Origin: Herpetosiphonaceae bacterium
GTDB taxonomy: Bacteria; Chloroflexota; Chloroflexia; Chloroflexales; Herpetosiphonaceae
Length of the DNA stretch: 64,000 nt
Assembly: GCA_013538855.1 (NCBI GenBank)
Contig: JABXJS010000046.1
Coordinates: 1 to 64,000 of the forward strand
Direction of reading: 5' to 3'
In this document: piece by piece, positions 52,578 to 62,073 of the stretch
How positions within the stretch are numbered: position 1 is the stretch's first letter
How the letters are laid out: each line of letters begins with the position of its first letter
Translations under genes and position numbers: made by a program
The notes under the pieces: model-generated
Told to the model about the DNA's origin: nothing
Seen by the model: only the letters and a program-made list of their open reading frames with translations
Database searches by the model: none

Positions 52578-55500
52578 CTAAGACTCATCTGGGAACACGC
52601 CGACCTGTGGCGCAACAGTAAACGTTGCCGCAAGCGTTGGCTGAAGCTCAACCGGGCTGCTGACACCGAAGGCCTGCAGGAGTTGATCGCGCAGCGCGCT
52701 GGGCTGGGCGGCGGTGACTGTCGCGCTGATCGTGGCGCGGCGCTGCGCGTCGGTCTGCGTTTGCGCGGCGAACGGCCGGTCGGCACTCCACGCATAGGCA
52801 GCAGCGACGGCCTGCGTGGCATACTGGAGATAGCTCTGATCGATCGCTGCGGTTGCGCCTGGCGTTGGCGGCAGCTGCGGGCGCAGCGTAAAGCCAGCGA
52901 CGGCGTTGGGCACCAGCGGCGCAGATTCAAGCGTTGGCGCGAACTCGCCGCCCCACAGCGCGGCGGGCATGCCCTTGCCGATCGGCTCGGCCACAAAGTC
53001 GGTCTCAACGGAGACGCCGCTGCGCGTGATCGTGATGGTGTGCAGTGCTGTGAGCGCAGTCGGCGCGACGGCCATCGGTGCGACGCCAACGGCGAGCGTG
53101 TAGTCCTGATCGAGCGTGATCGTCTGCGCGCCAAGCTGCGCCGCTTGAATTGGGATGACGCAGTTGGTTGCCAGCGCAAAGGTGCCAGGATTGATCACCC
53201 AGTCGGTGGTCGAGTCGGACTGCGGGCTTTGCACCAGGCCAGCGACAACGGCGATGCCGCAGACTTGATCGTCGGCGGGCAGGAACGATGTCTTGAACGT
53301 AGCCCAGTCGAGCGGGGCGGGAGCCGTGGGCGCGGCGGCCCCGAAGGCGATGTCAAACGAGATAATGTCCAGGTCGATGTGCGCGGTGCCGGAGAAGTCC
53401 GGCCCCCAGATGTGCAGGTCTGCGCCGACATCGGCGGTGATCTGGTGGGTGCCGAACAGGTGGAAGGTGTAGGACACGCCGACATCGACGCTGAGGCGGG
53501 CATCGTAGTGGTAGGGCTTCCAGGCCAGCAGGAAGTCCGCCGCGCCACTGAACCACGCCTTGAGATCGCCGCTCTGCCAGGTGGCCTGGAGGGTGCTGCC
53601 GGCCATCAGCAGCGCGCCGGTCATGGCGGCGTACATGCCGCCCTTGAGAATCAGCGCGCTGTCGATCTGCCAGTTGAAGCCCAGGCGCGGCACCAGCGGA
53701 TAGTGGGCCGGAACGGTGAACGCCGGATGGTAGCCGCCGAGCGTCAGCACAAAGTCGCCGGCGTGCTGCTTGGCGAACCAGGCATAGAAGGCGAACCCGC
53801 CGGTGATGTGACAGCTGCGCGAGAGCACATACGATGCGGAGGTTAGCTGCGCCTGCACGCCGATGAAGCCTTCGTCGGGAATGAAGCTGGCCACGAGCGC
53901 CATCTGCACCTCGGCCAGCGGCGTGACGACGCTGCTCAGGTCGGGGGTTGGCAAGATTGCCGTCGCCATGCCCAGCAGATCGATCTCGAAGTGCTGGCCA
54001 AACGAGACGGTCAAGAGTGCGAAAGCATCGATCAGGCGATAGGTGTTCCAGCGAATGCCTGCGCTGAGGAATACCTCGCCGATCGCGGGCGGAATGTAGG
54101 TGCGCAGTTTGTCCAGCTCGCTCTGGAGCGTCGTCTGCGGATCGCTCGCCGACGACGGCGGGCCGTTGATCGCCTCGGCGACCAGCGGGAAGGTGGCCAC
54201 CTGGTCGAGCGGCGGCACGCTTAGCGCACGGTTGTAGCCAAAGCCTGCGCTCAGGCCAGTGACGAAGAAGAACGCCGGGCCGCCAAGCGGGAAATCGAGC
54301 ACCGCATACACAAAGAGCGACGGGTGCTCGTCGAGGTAGGCATACGAGCCGATCGCGCCGATGCTAAAGCGCTTGATGCGCAGCACAGCGATGCCATCGT
54401 ACTCATCGTAGGTCTGTGATTGGTTTTGGACGGTGACGTGGACGAACGACCCGCCGATCTCCAGCGCGGCGCTGCGGTAGTCTAGCCCCAGGCCCTGGAT
54501 GCGGAAGCTGGGGCTGAAGACCGCCAGCTCGGAGCCAAAGCCCAGCCCCTCGACGGACAGATTAAGGCCCGCTGCGGTGAGCGAGGCGTCGAGCAAAAAC
54601 CACAGCGTCGAGTCCTCGTACTGCACACCGACGCGCTCGAAGTAGACTGGCCCAAAGGATTTTTGCACTGTGAACCACGTGGCGCTGGCCGCGCTGGCGA
54701 CGACGCTGGTGGAGCTTGGCGGCGGCTGCGGCGGCGTAACGGTGGAGCTGTCGCCAGCGATTGGCAGGCTCAGCGCCTGCGTTGCCGTGCCAAAGCTCAT
54801 CTGCGCGCCAACGGTGATGCCAGCCGCCAGCGGGCTAGGCAGCGCGGTGACGCCGTTGGGCGTAATGATTGTATTGAGCTGGGTGACGGTGGCGGCTGGA
54901 AAGTCCAGCGATGCCACCAATATCTGGAGATCATTGACCGCAATGGTCTGGTTTGGCGGCAGCGCTTGGCCGACCAGCGGTAGATCGGAGAGGTTGAGGC
55001 CGGTGGCGAGATCGAGGCCGAAGGCGAAGCGGGTCTGTGTATCCTGCTGGTAGGCGAAGAGCACATCTTTGAGGTCGATGGTCAGGCTGGCGGGGATGTA
55101 GGCGGCAACATCGGCTGAAACGGCGGCGACCAGCTCCTGTAGGCTGATGCTGGCCTGCGCTCCAGTGTGGCTGTAGGTGGCCACAAACAGATCGGCGGTG
55201 GGATTGGCATCAAAGTGTAGGTCGAAGATCAGCGTGCCGATGGTGATATGGCCGCTGAAGGTGTTGGCGTAGCTGGAGCCGGTGTGCGTGAGCGCGATGT
55301 TGACGACGATATCTAGCTCCTGATCGTTGATCGGGAACTTGGCCTCGCAGCCAAAGAGAAAATCGCTGCTGGCCGTATCGAACCAAACATTGATGTTCTG
55401 CAGCGTCAGATCGGCGATTGGCGCTGGCAGCGTGGTGGCGCTGCCGAACACCCCGGCGAGGCTCTGCATAAACTGGCCGATGGGCATGGCCTGATCGACC

Positions 55501-56876
55501 GGCGTGCGGCCGGAGAACTGCCAGCCGCCATCGACCTCGGGGTGCTCGGCGCTGGCATCGAACACAACATCGACAAACAGCAGCGCCGCCTCGATAAAGC
55601 CCGTCACCCCCGTCGGCTGATAGACGATCTCGAAGCCGAACTCGCGGAAGCCGAACTCGACCGTGCCAACGCTCATGGTCCAATCGCTGTTGATGGTTGC
55701 GTTGAGCGTGTAGCGGCTTTGCTCTGGCAGGGCGATGACGCCCAGGGCTGTGATTGCGACAGCCGGAAAGGTGTCTGGATCGCCAAAGTACGCTGTGACG
55801 AGCGCCTTAAGATCGATCGGCGTGCCTGGATTAAGGCTGCCATAGAACTGAAACACCGGCAGAAAAACGCGCACGTTGAAGGTGATGCCCTCAATGGTGA
55901 CATGGCCGAACATGCCCACGCTCTGGAAGGCCAGCGCATACGGGTCGAACTTGATCGCCACTTGATCGAGCGCAATCGTGCTGAGGCCCAGGGCATCAAG
56001 GCCATCCTGCACCGTCTGCTGCAGCGTCGCGCCGCCGACCAAGCCTGCCAGCGCGCTCAGCCCTGGCAGGACATTGCCATCGGCTGGGATGATCGCCAGC
56101 TGCCATGTCGATTGCCCCTGCAGCGCCAGGACAACCTGAAAGGGCGTGCCGATCACCAGCGTGCCATGAATGTTGCCGCCGATGCCAGTTTGGAACCCGT
56201 AGCCGGGCTTGTAGATCGACGAGGTGTTCAAGGTGATGCCGACCTGCTCAACCGAGGGAAAGCCCGCCTGGTCAATGATCGTCCAGGTTTCGTTCATGTT
56301 CGATGTTACGGCAAACGTGGTTGTGCCATTGCGGCCAAAGCCAAAGCTGAAGCTCAAGGCGGTCAAGGGCACAGTGACAAACAGCGGCAGCAGCGGCAGC
56401 AGCGCCCCAAGCTGATTGCCGCTGATGAAGTTTGCCAGCGCTGCTAGCTCGACCGACTGCGGCTGCCACGCTTGCGGCAAGCTCCACGCGACTTGATTGG
56501 TGCTTGCGTCGAGCTGCCCTGCCAGCGGTAGGCTCTGCTGATCGAGCGTGATCGTTCCCGTCGTGCTGAGCGTCAGCGCAAAGTCGGCCTGGGCCTGGGT
56601 GAAAACCAGCGTGGCTCCAGTAACACTGACGCTCTGATTGTTTGTGCCGCGAATGACCCAGGTCTCGGCAGCGCCGCCAGCCAGGGTTAAGCTTGTGCCT
56701 GCGCCATCAAGCGTGTTGGAGGGATTGAGCAGCGTGAACTGACGGGCTGGCAGACTCATCAAAAAGCTGGTCAGCACGTCGGTCACATCCATGGCTGGCG
56801 TGAGCGTTAGGCTGCCATCAACGGTTGCGGCAGCGAAAAAAGCTTGTAGTTCGGCGAGTGTGGTCACATTGTCCAT
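52578..56876 (-). CDS. DUF6603-like giant beta-strand-rich protein
   Basis: A 1,432-residue protein with AAGGAG 8 bases before the ATG. The central and C-terminal part resembles DUF6603, a little-studied family shared by bacteria and fungi: 'YRSAALEIGGSFVHVTV', 'RIKRFSIGAIGSYAYLDEHPSLFVYAVLDFPLGGPAFFFVTGLSAGFGYNR', 'VATFPLVAEAI' and 'GFIGVQAQLTSASYVLS'. Before that, alternating hydrophobic strands ('FVTVPLTALSFSFGFGRNGTTTFAVTSNMNETWTII') repeat every 30-40 residues, as in a long beta-solenoid or lipid-transfer-like bridge. There is no signal peptide and no catalytic motif. It lies 12 bases after the MBL-fold gene and 10 before the next. It may be a tube or scaffold; this is inference. Confidence 0.75.
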   Translation of the reverse strand: MDNVTTLAELQAFFAAATVDGSLTLTPAMDVTDVLTSFLMSLPARQFTLLNPSNTLDGAGTSLTLAGGAAETWVIRGTNNQSVSVTGATLVFTQAQADFALTLSTTGTITLDQQSLPLAGQLDASTNQVAWSLPQAWQPQSVELAALANFISGNQLGALLPLLPLFVTVPLTALSFSFGFGRNGTTTFAVTSNMNETWTIIDQAGFPSVEQVGITLNTSSIYKPGYGFQTGIGGNIHGTLVIGTPFQVVLALQGQSTWQLAIIPADGNVLPGLSALAGLVGGATLQQTVQDGLDALGLSTIALDQVAIKFDPYALAFQSVGMFGHVTIEGITFNVRVFLPVFQFYGSLNPGTPIDLKALVTAYFGDPDTFPAVAITALGVIALPEQSRYTLNATINSDWTMSVGTVEFGFREFGFEIVYQPTGVTGFIEAALLFVDVVFDASAEHPEVDGGWQFSGRTPVDQAMPIGQFMQSLAGVFGSATTLPAPIADLTLQNINVWFDTASSDFLFGCEAKFPINDQELDIVVNIALTHTGSSYANTFSGHITIGTLIFDLHFDANPTADLFVATYSHTGAQASISLQELVAAVSADVAAYIPASLTIDLKDVLFAYQQDTQTRFAFGLDLATGLNLSDLPLVGQALPPNQTIAVNDLQILVASLDFPAATVTQLNTIITPNGVTALPSPLAAGITVGAQMSFGTATQALSLPIAGDSSTVTPPQPPPSSTSVVASAASATWFTVQKSFGPVYFERVGVQYEDSTLWFLLDASLTAAGLNLSVEGLGFGSELAVFSPSFRIQGLGLDYRSAALEIGGSFVHVTVQNQSQTYDEYDGIAVLRIKRFSIGAIGSYAYLDEHPSLFVYAVLDFPLGGPAFFFVTGLSAGFGYNRALSVPPLDQVATFPLVAEAINGPPSSASDPQTTLQSELDKLRTYIPPAIGEVFLSAGIRWNTYRLIDAFALLTVSFGQHFEIDLLGMATAILPTPDLSSVVTPLAEVQMALVASFIPDEGFIGVQAQLTSASYVLSRSCHITGGFAFYAWFAKQHAGDFVLTLGGYHPAFTVPAHYPLVPRLGFNWQIDSALILKGGMYAAMTGALLMAGSTLQATWQSGDLKAWFSGAADFLLAWKPYHYDARLSVDVGVSYTFHLFGTHQITADVGADLHIWGPDFSGTAHIDLDIISFDIAFGAAAPTAPAPLDWATFKTSFLPADDQVCGIAVVAGLVQSPQSDSTTDWVINPGTFALATNCVIPIQAAQLGAQTITLDQDYTLAVGVAPMAVAPTALTALHTITITRSGVSVETDFVAEPIGKGMPAALWGGEFAPTLESAPLVPNAVAGFTLRPQLPPTPGATAAIDQSYLQYATQAVAAAYAWSADRPFAAQTQTDAQRRATISATVTAAQPSALRDQLLQAFGVSSPVELQPTLAATFTVAPQVGVFPDES

Positions 56877-56888
56877 GCCTGCTCCTTG

Positions 56889-59216
56889 CTACCAGCTGTG
56901 GGCGATATTGCCAGGCTGCGGGGCGGGGCTGTCACGATCATACAGGTGCACCAAAAACAGCTCGTTATTTGGATTGAGCGTGGCGGCGTTGGTCGCGGCG
57001 ACGCCGGCTGCATTTGCGGTGCCGTTGATGACCGCGCCCGCGGCGACAATCACCTGCAGGGCGGCCTCGACGCCGTTGCCGGTCTCGTTGGGATCGCCCT
57101 CGTAGTAGGCGGCGGCGGCAACTGCGCCTGCTAGCGCCGCCCGTTGCTGGGCGATGCCCGCCGTCACAGCGGTCTGGGCCACCCAGGTCGCGGTATCGCG
57201 GCCGTCGGCGTACAGATTATCGCCGTTCAGATCGACGCCGATAGGATAGGCTGCGCCGCACGTCACGCCCATCACCGTGGCCTGCGCGAGGTTGGCCCCG
57301 CCAGTTACGGCCCCCATCGCCGCTGCGACCGCGTAGCCAGCGTTGTACTCGGGCACGACGCCCACATAGCCAGCGCCGATGATCATCTGCCGCAGCCCGG
57401 CGGCGGCGTTCCCCGCTGCGGTGGCTGAATCGTTGGTTGCGGCTGGGTTGGCGGCCAGGGCTGCGGCGCGAATTGCGGCCGCGTTGCCGCCGGTTACAGC
57501 CTCCCCAACTGCCTCGGCCGCACCATTGCCAATCTCTGCGACGCAGTCGCCGCCCTCAACTTCAGCGGCCGCGTCGATCGCATCCTGTAGCCCGCCAGGC
57601 GCGGCTTCAATCGCCGATGTGACCACGCCAATCGGCGGGGTGCTGGTGTCGTTGCCGGCGTAGGCGACGGCGTTGACGGTGGCTTGATAGACATCATTGA
57701 TGTTGATGCCGTCGACGGCGGTCGCAGCGTTGCAGCCAAGCGCCAGGGCCACAGCCGCTGCCAGACCGAAGGTGGCCGCCGCATCGGCGATTGTTGTGTT
57801 CTCATTGGCGTTGAGCGCCAGCCCAGTGGCCGCGACGATCTGATCAACGGCGGCAAGCACACCGCGATAGACCTGGCCGACGACCGGAATCTGCGACTGC
57901 GCCAGGCTTACGCTCAGCCGAATATCGCCGTTCGCCAGCGGCTGATCGCCAGGGTTGATCGGGGCAATCGGGTTGCCGGCGGTGATCGCGGCGACGCCGC
58001 CGAAGCTCAGCGGCGGATTATATGTCGCATCGCGGTAGAAGGTGAGATAGTTGCGGTTTTGGCGCTGCGGCGGCTGTGGCGGCTGCGGCGGATGCTCAAG
58101 GTAGCGGTTGGCCAGAATGGGCTGCTCCGGGTAGCCATCGAGCACATTGACCGTCTGGGCCGCCGGAAACTCTAAGCGCCCATGGTCGCCATTGGAGATG
58201 ACGGTCGCGCTCGGGCGCATCTGCGTGGCGAACGTGCGCGATGTGGCGGTGTTCGAGCCATGGTGGCTGGCTTTCATGGCCACAATCCGCCCCTGCACCG
58301 TGTTGTTGCCATTGATAAAGTGGCGGATGCCCTGCTGAAAGGCGACCGGGTTCATGTTGCGGTTGTTGCAGCCATCCTCCTGATCGGTGGTGATGTCGCC
58401 GCCAACGTAGTAGCGGAAGTTATTAAACTGCACCAAGAAGGCGAGGCTTTTGCCGTTGAGGTCAACATTTTCCGCCCGTGCAATTTGCGCCTGGTTCATG
58501 CGCCTGGGACCATCGTAGATGACGACATTTGAGTCGTAGGTCATGCCAGCGTTTTGCTGCACATACTTGTTGGCGGCGATGCAGGTGATCGTTGGTGCAC
58601 CAGCAGGCGGATTCGAGGCATAGTTGGGGCGGCCGTTTTGCCCGTCCATGCCGTTACCCCAGAGAATCTCTTTGCCTACCAGCCAGGCCGGATCGAGGTA
58701 GTTGATGCCGCCTGCCTGTACAACGCCGCGCGGGATTGTTGCGGCGTTGGTTGCGTTGTTGTAGCGCACAATATCAAAGCTGTTGACCAAGCTGGTGGCG
58801 CGCCGCACGTTGGGCCGTGCGGCGATCGCCGCAATATACTTTTCATAATAAGAAGGTATGATGTTGCCGTTGCGATCTGTTTTGCGTGAAAAGTAGACCG
58901 ACTCATTCGGCGGCTCGCCCTGATCATAGATGATCACGTTGCTGTAGGGCGAGGGCAGCGCCTGCCGCAGCAGATAGGTTAACCCCGTGAAATGGTCGAT
59001 ATCGAAGTGCGTGGCGACCATCACATCAAGACGTGCTAGCGGCAGGGCGCGAATATAGTTGTCCACTGCCACTCCGCCAGGATCGTTTTTGCCGCCGTCG
59101 ATCAGCAGCGAGCGCACGACCGGCGCATTCGGCGGGTTGATGTTGCGCGCAATAAACAAGGTTGCATCGCCAAGCGATGTGACCTGAATATGGTGAATCT
59201 CAAGCTCCCACGGCAT
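56889..59216 (-). CDS. MBL-fold metallo-hydrolase with long alanine-rich C-terminal extension
   Basis: A 775-residue protein. Residues 1-350 form a metallo-beta-lactamase-like hydrolase of the ComEC/Rec2-type branch: 'LLIDGGKND', the metal motif 'VATHFDIDHFTGLTYLL' (about 68-84), 'LAFLVQFNNFRYYVGGDITTDQEDG' (metal Asp region) and 'MKASHHGSNTATSRTF' (about 317). A proline-rich hinge 'HPPQPPQPPQRQ' (about 373) follows, then about 370 residues of Ala/Gly/Asn-rich low-complexity helices ('AAAVALALGCNAATAVDGININDVYQ'), unlike any domain I know. The substrate could be a nucleic acid or nucleotide. The AGGAGG site lies in the stop region of the upstream gene, so translation is coupled. Confidence 0.85.
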   Translation of the reverse strand: MPWELEIHHIQVTSLGDATLFIARNINPPNAPVVRSLLIDGGKNDPGGVAVDNYIRALPLARLDVMVATHFDIDHFTGLTYLLRQALPSPYSNVIIYDQGEPPNESVYFSRKTDRNGNIIPSYYEKYIAAIAARPNVRRATSLVNSFDIVRYNNATNAATIPRGVVQAGGINYLDPAWLVGKEILWGNGMDGQNGRPNYASNPPAGAPTITCIAANKYVQQNAGMTYDSNVVIYDGPRRMNQAQIARAENVDLNGKSLAFLVQFNNFRYYVGGDITTDQEDGCNNRNMNPVAFQQGIRHFINGNNTVQGRIVAMKASHHGSNTATSRTFATQMRPSATVISNGDHGRLEFPAAQTVNVLDGYPEQPILANRYLEHPPQPPQPPQRQNRNYLTFYRDATYNPPLSFGGVAAITAGNPIAPINPGDQPLANGDIRLSVSLAQSQIPVVGQVYRGVLAAVDQIVAATGLALNANENTTIADAAATFGLAAAVALALGCNAATAVDGININDVYQATVNAVAYAGNDTSTPPIGVVTSAIEAAPGGLQDAIDAAAEVEGGDCVAEIGNGAAEAVGEAVTGGNAAAIRAAALAANPAATNDSATAAGNAAAGLRQMIIGAGYVGVVPEYNAGYAVAAAMGAVTGGANLAQATVMGVTCGAAYPIGVDLNGDNLYADGRDTATWVAQTAVTAGIAQQRAALAGAVAAAAYYEGDPNETGNGVEAALQVIVAAGAVINGTANAAGVAATNAATLNPNNELFLVHLYDRDSPAPQPGNIAHSW

Positions 59217-59225
59217 CTGGGCCTC

Positions 59226-62030
59226 CTATTGCTTCATGATGTAGCACAGCGCGTAGTACGGCGGGCGGTTCTCGTGGGCCTCATTGCCGCCGGTGTTCTG
59301 TACCGACACTGTATGCGTGTGGTCGCCGTTTTTGCCAGTCTTGACGCCAAAGTCGGCGCTGACCCCCTTCTGGAGCCCATGGTCCACCTTGGCCATGTCG
59401 CCGTTGGGGCCATCGCCGCCGCTGCCAGTGTCGAAGTAGACGTTATGCGTGTGCCCGTCATCCTCCGAGACGGTGGTGGCGTGGCTGTGGCTGGGCAGCT
59501 GGCTGATGCTCAGCTGCACGCTTGGCGTGCCGCCGATGCTGCCAACGCCGTAGCTGTTGCCGGCTCCAACGATAAAGCGGTCACGCAGATCAGGCGTGCC
59601 ATTCGCGCCATTGCACAGCACCCAGCCGCCGGGAATGTTGTTGCTGGCCCCCGACCAGAGCATAATCGTGCCCGATGGGATCGGGCTGCCATTGAGCGAT
59701 GTGGTGTTGGGATTGAGGCACACGCCGGTGCCCAGCTTCACGGTGCCATCGTCGCCGTTGACCACCGCCACCAGCAGCCAGTTGCTGGGAACATAGAAGC
59801 TCGCGTTGGCATAGCTGGCGATCTGCAGCGTGACCGCTGACTCATTGCCGCCCACCGTGTGCACCGCGTAGAGCGCCTCCCATGCGTTGAGCACGACGCC
59901 GTCGGCGTTGGCCGAGCGCGCCACGCCGTTGTACACGTTGGCCGCCGGAATATCGCTGGTCGGCTGGACAATGTTGACGAAGCCAGACGCAAATGTGTGC
60001 GGGCGCTCGGCGGAGATGGCGATGAAGCGCGCTGTCCACTTCAGGCGGTTGCCGCTGCCGCCCCAGCTGACGCTGCCGCCGCCGCTCATGGTCCACTGCG
60101 CCTTGATGTAGTCGTTGGCTGCGCCGCTCAGCACGCCTGCCCCGGTATCGAGGCCGGTGCGCGGCGTGGTGGTGCCGATGCCCGCGTTGCCGCCAGCCTG
60201 CAGGTAGAGCCGCCCATCGGCCACATCACTTTCGGAGATATTGAAGGCGCTCTGGGTGCCGTGCAGCTTTTGATTGATGTGCCACGTGGTGGTGCCAGCG
60301 CGATCCTCGAAGCTCACCAGCTCCTCGCTGCTGCCTGCGCCGCGCACGCCCAGCGGCCTGCTCGGCTGGTTGGTGCCGATGCCCACGCGCTGGCTGTCCG
60401 TGTACACCAGCGGCGTCTTTTCGATTGGCACCACGAAGTAGCCATCGCGGTAGCCCGGCCAGTTCTCGTAGATCAGATAGAGGTTGGCGTTGCCCGCTGG
60501 CAGCGAGGATACGATATTGCCTAGCTCAAGCTGAAAGTAGCCGTCGGCGGCTAGCGCTGTCTGGGTTGTCGTCAGCGTCCACTCGGCGGACTCGGGGTCT
60601 TTGGCGCTGGCCCAGCCTGCCATCTGCACGTCGATGGCGTTGACCTGGCTGGTCGTGCCGAGCGCCCAATCTTTCTGCTCGTTGCTGTCTTGGGCATCAA
60701 AGGCCAGAATAAGCGTGGTCGGCGCAGCGCCAGAGCTTGGGCTGAGCGCCAGCGCGGCGTCATCAAGCAGGTTGGTGATGCGCAGTGTGAGCGCATTCGT
60801 CGATGTGCCATCGTTCAGCACCATATTTGGCCCCACAAACCCCACATGCAGCGGCGGCGTGCGCGCGCCCTGGGCGTTCAGCACCATCATGTTTTGCAGC
60901 CGACTGCCTGTCAGCGGGGTCAGATCGGCGGCATACTGGAGCTGCTGATAGGTTAGCTCAACCCGCGTGTTGCGCGCTCCGCCGCTGGCCGCCGCGCTGA
61001 TCGACTGGAGCGTCAGCGTAATGCTCGCGCCTGGGTCTAGCGACTGCGCGGCGCTGCTCAGCAGGTAGAAACTGGCACTGCCGTCGATCTCCTGGGCGGC
61101 CTGGAGCGTCCAGCCAGCACTGGCCACGCTGACCTGCGTGAGCGCTGCGGTTGCCAGGGTGCCCGGCCGAAAGTGCAGCGCAAAGTGGTAGTTGTCTGCG
61201 CTTGGTGTGGTCGAGGCGGGCGCGGTGATGTCGATTGTGCGGTCGGCGTTGTTGCTCAGCGTCAGAAATAGCTCGTAGCCGCTTGGGTCGTCGTCGATGT
61301 CCAGCACCGCGTGGCCGTCGGTGTTGAGCAGGCTAAAGCCAATTGGGTACACGCCATCGAAGGTGGCTGCGGCGGCGGGATCGGCATCCATAACCTGCAT
61401 AATCTCGGTGCTGGAGAGCACGCGATTGTAGATGCGCAGGCAGGCGAGCTTGCCCTGATACGCCAGTGTGCTGTTCAGCGCGCCAAACGTGGCCTGGCTC
61501 ACCGCCGGCAGCGTGCGCGTGCTGTCTGCGCTGCTCGCCCAGAGATTGCCGTTCAAGAATATTTGCATTGCGCCTGATGCCGCATCTTTGGTGAAGGTCC
61601 AGAACGACCAGCTGCCCTGGTAGCTGGCGGCCTCTGCGCTCTGCTGGAGCCGATCGCTGGTGCCGCTGGCGTAGCCGCAGTCGAAAATGATGCTGCTGTC
61701 GCTGCTGGGCAGGTAGATCGCGAGCGCCTGCTCGCTGGCGGCAGTTTGCGCGCCGAGCGCCGCCACACCGCCGCCTGGCAGCCCGCTCGCCCCATTGGCC
61801 CAGAAGCTGATGGTGATCGTTGCACCTTGCGGGATGCTCGCGCTCGGCAGCGTCACCCAGCCAGCGCCGCTCAGGTTCAGCGCGCTGCCAAACAGATCGT
61901 CCGGCACCAGCTGGGCGCTGCCCTCCAGCGTGCCATTGTGCTCGTTGCCCGATAGGTCCAGCAGCGTGGTGTCGTCGCTTAGCGCATCTAGCCGTAGGTA
62001 GACGAGCAAGCCATCGTCAATCGTTGTCAT
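59226..62030 (-). CDS. LamG plus phage tail-collar protein (fibre-like)
   Basis: A 934-residue protein from the ATG at 62030 (AGGA about 10 bases upstream). Residues 5-215 are a LamG/concanavalin-like domain ('DDGLLVYLRLDALSDDTTLLDLSGNEHNGTL', 'GSWSFWTFTKD', 'LACLRIYNRVLSSTEIMQVM'). Residues 230-560 are beta-rich, with no signature. 'GIGTNQPSRPLGVRG' and 'GIGTTTPRTGLDTG' are turns often found in tail-spike and intramolecular-chaperone proteins. The C-terminal ~165 residues form a phage tail-collar domain ('IPSGTIMLWSGASNNIPGGWVLCNGANGTPDLRDRFIVGAG' and the terminal 'ENRPPYYALCYIMK'). This composition is typical of tail fibres or cell-surface receptor-binding proteins. It lies 43 bases after the preceding gene and 9 before the MBL gene. 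Confidence 0.9.
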   Translation of the reverse strand: MTTIDDGLLVYLRLDALSDDTTLLDLSGNEHNGTLEGSAQLVPDDLFGSALNLSGAGWVTLPSASIPQGATITISFWANGASGLPGGGVAALGAQTAASEQALAIYLPSSDSSIIFDCGYASGTSDRLQQSAEAASYQGSWSFWTFTKDAASGAMQIFLNGNLWASSADSTRTLPAVSQATFGALNSTLAYQGKLACLRIYNRVLSSTEIMQVMDADPAAAATFDGVYPIGFSLLNTDGHAVLDIDDDPSGYELFLTLSNNADRTIDITAPASTTPSADNYHFALHFRPGTLATAALTQVSVASAGWTLQAAQEIDGSASFYLLSSAAQSLDPGASITLTLQSISAAASGGARNTRVELTYQQLQYAADLTPLTGSRLQNMMVLNAQGARTPPLHVGFVGPNMVLNDGTSTNALTLRITNLLDDAALALSPSSGAAPTTLILAFDAQDSNEQKDWALGTTSQVNAIDVQMAGWASAKDPESAEWTLTTTQTALAADGYFQLELGNIVSSLPAGNANLYLIYENWPGYRDGYFVVPIEKTPLVYTDSQRVGIGTNQPSRPLGVRGAGSSEELVSFEDRAGTTTWHINQKLHGTQSAFNISESDVADGRLYLQAGGNAGIGTTTPRTGLDTGAGVLSGAANDYIKAQWTMSGGGSVSWGGSGNRLKWTARFIAISAERPHTFASGFVNIVQPTSDIPAANVYNGVARSANADGVVLNAWEALYAVHTVGGNESAVTLQIASYANASFYVPSNWLLVAVVNGDDGTVKLGTGVCLNPNTTSLNGSPIPSGTIMLWSGASNNIPGGWVLCNGANGTPDLRDRFIVGAGNSYGVGSIGGTPSVQLSISQLPSHSHATTVSEDDGHTHNVYFDTGSGGDGPNGDMAKVDHGLQKGVSADFGVKTGKNGDHTHTVSVQNTGGNEAHENRPPYYALCYIMKQ

Positions 62031-62073
62031 ACACACAGATTCCTATGCTAAGGATGTCTACACGTCGTGTGCG

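Noticed and set aside
52521-53846. 441-residue plus-strand frame over the DUF6603-like gene
   Set aside because: Antisense shadow; composition is Arg/Gly-rich and no motif is present.
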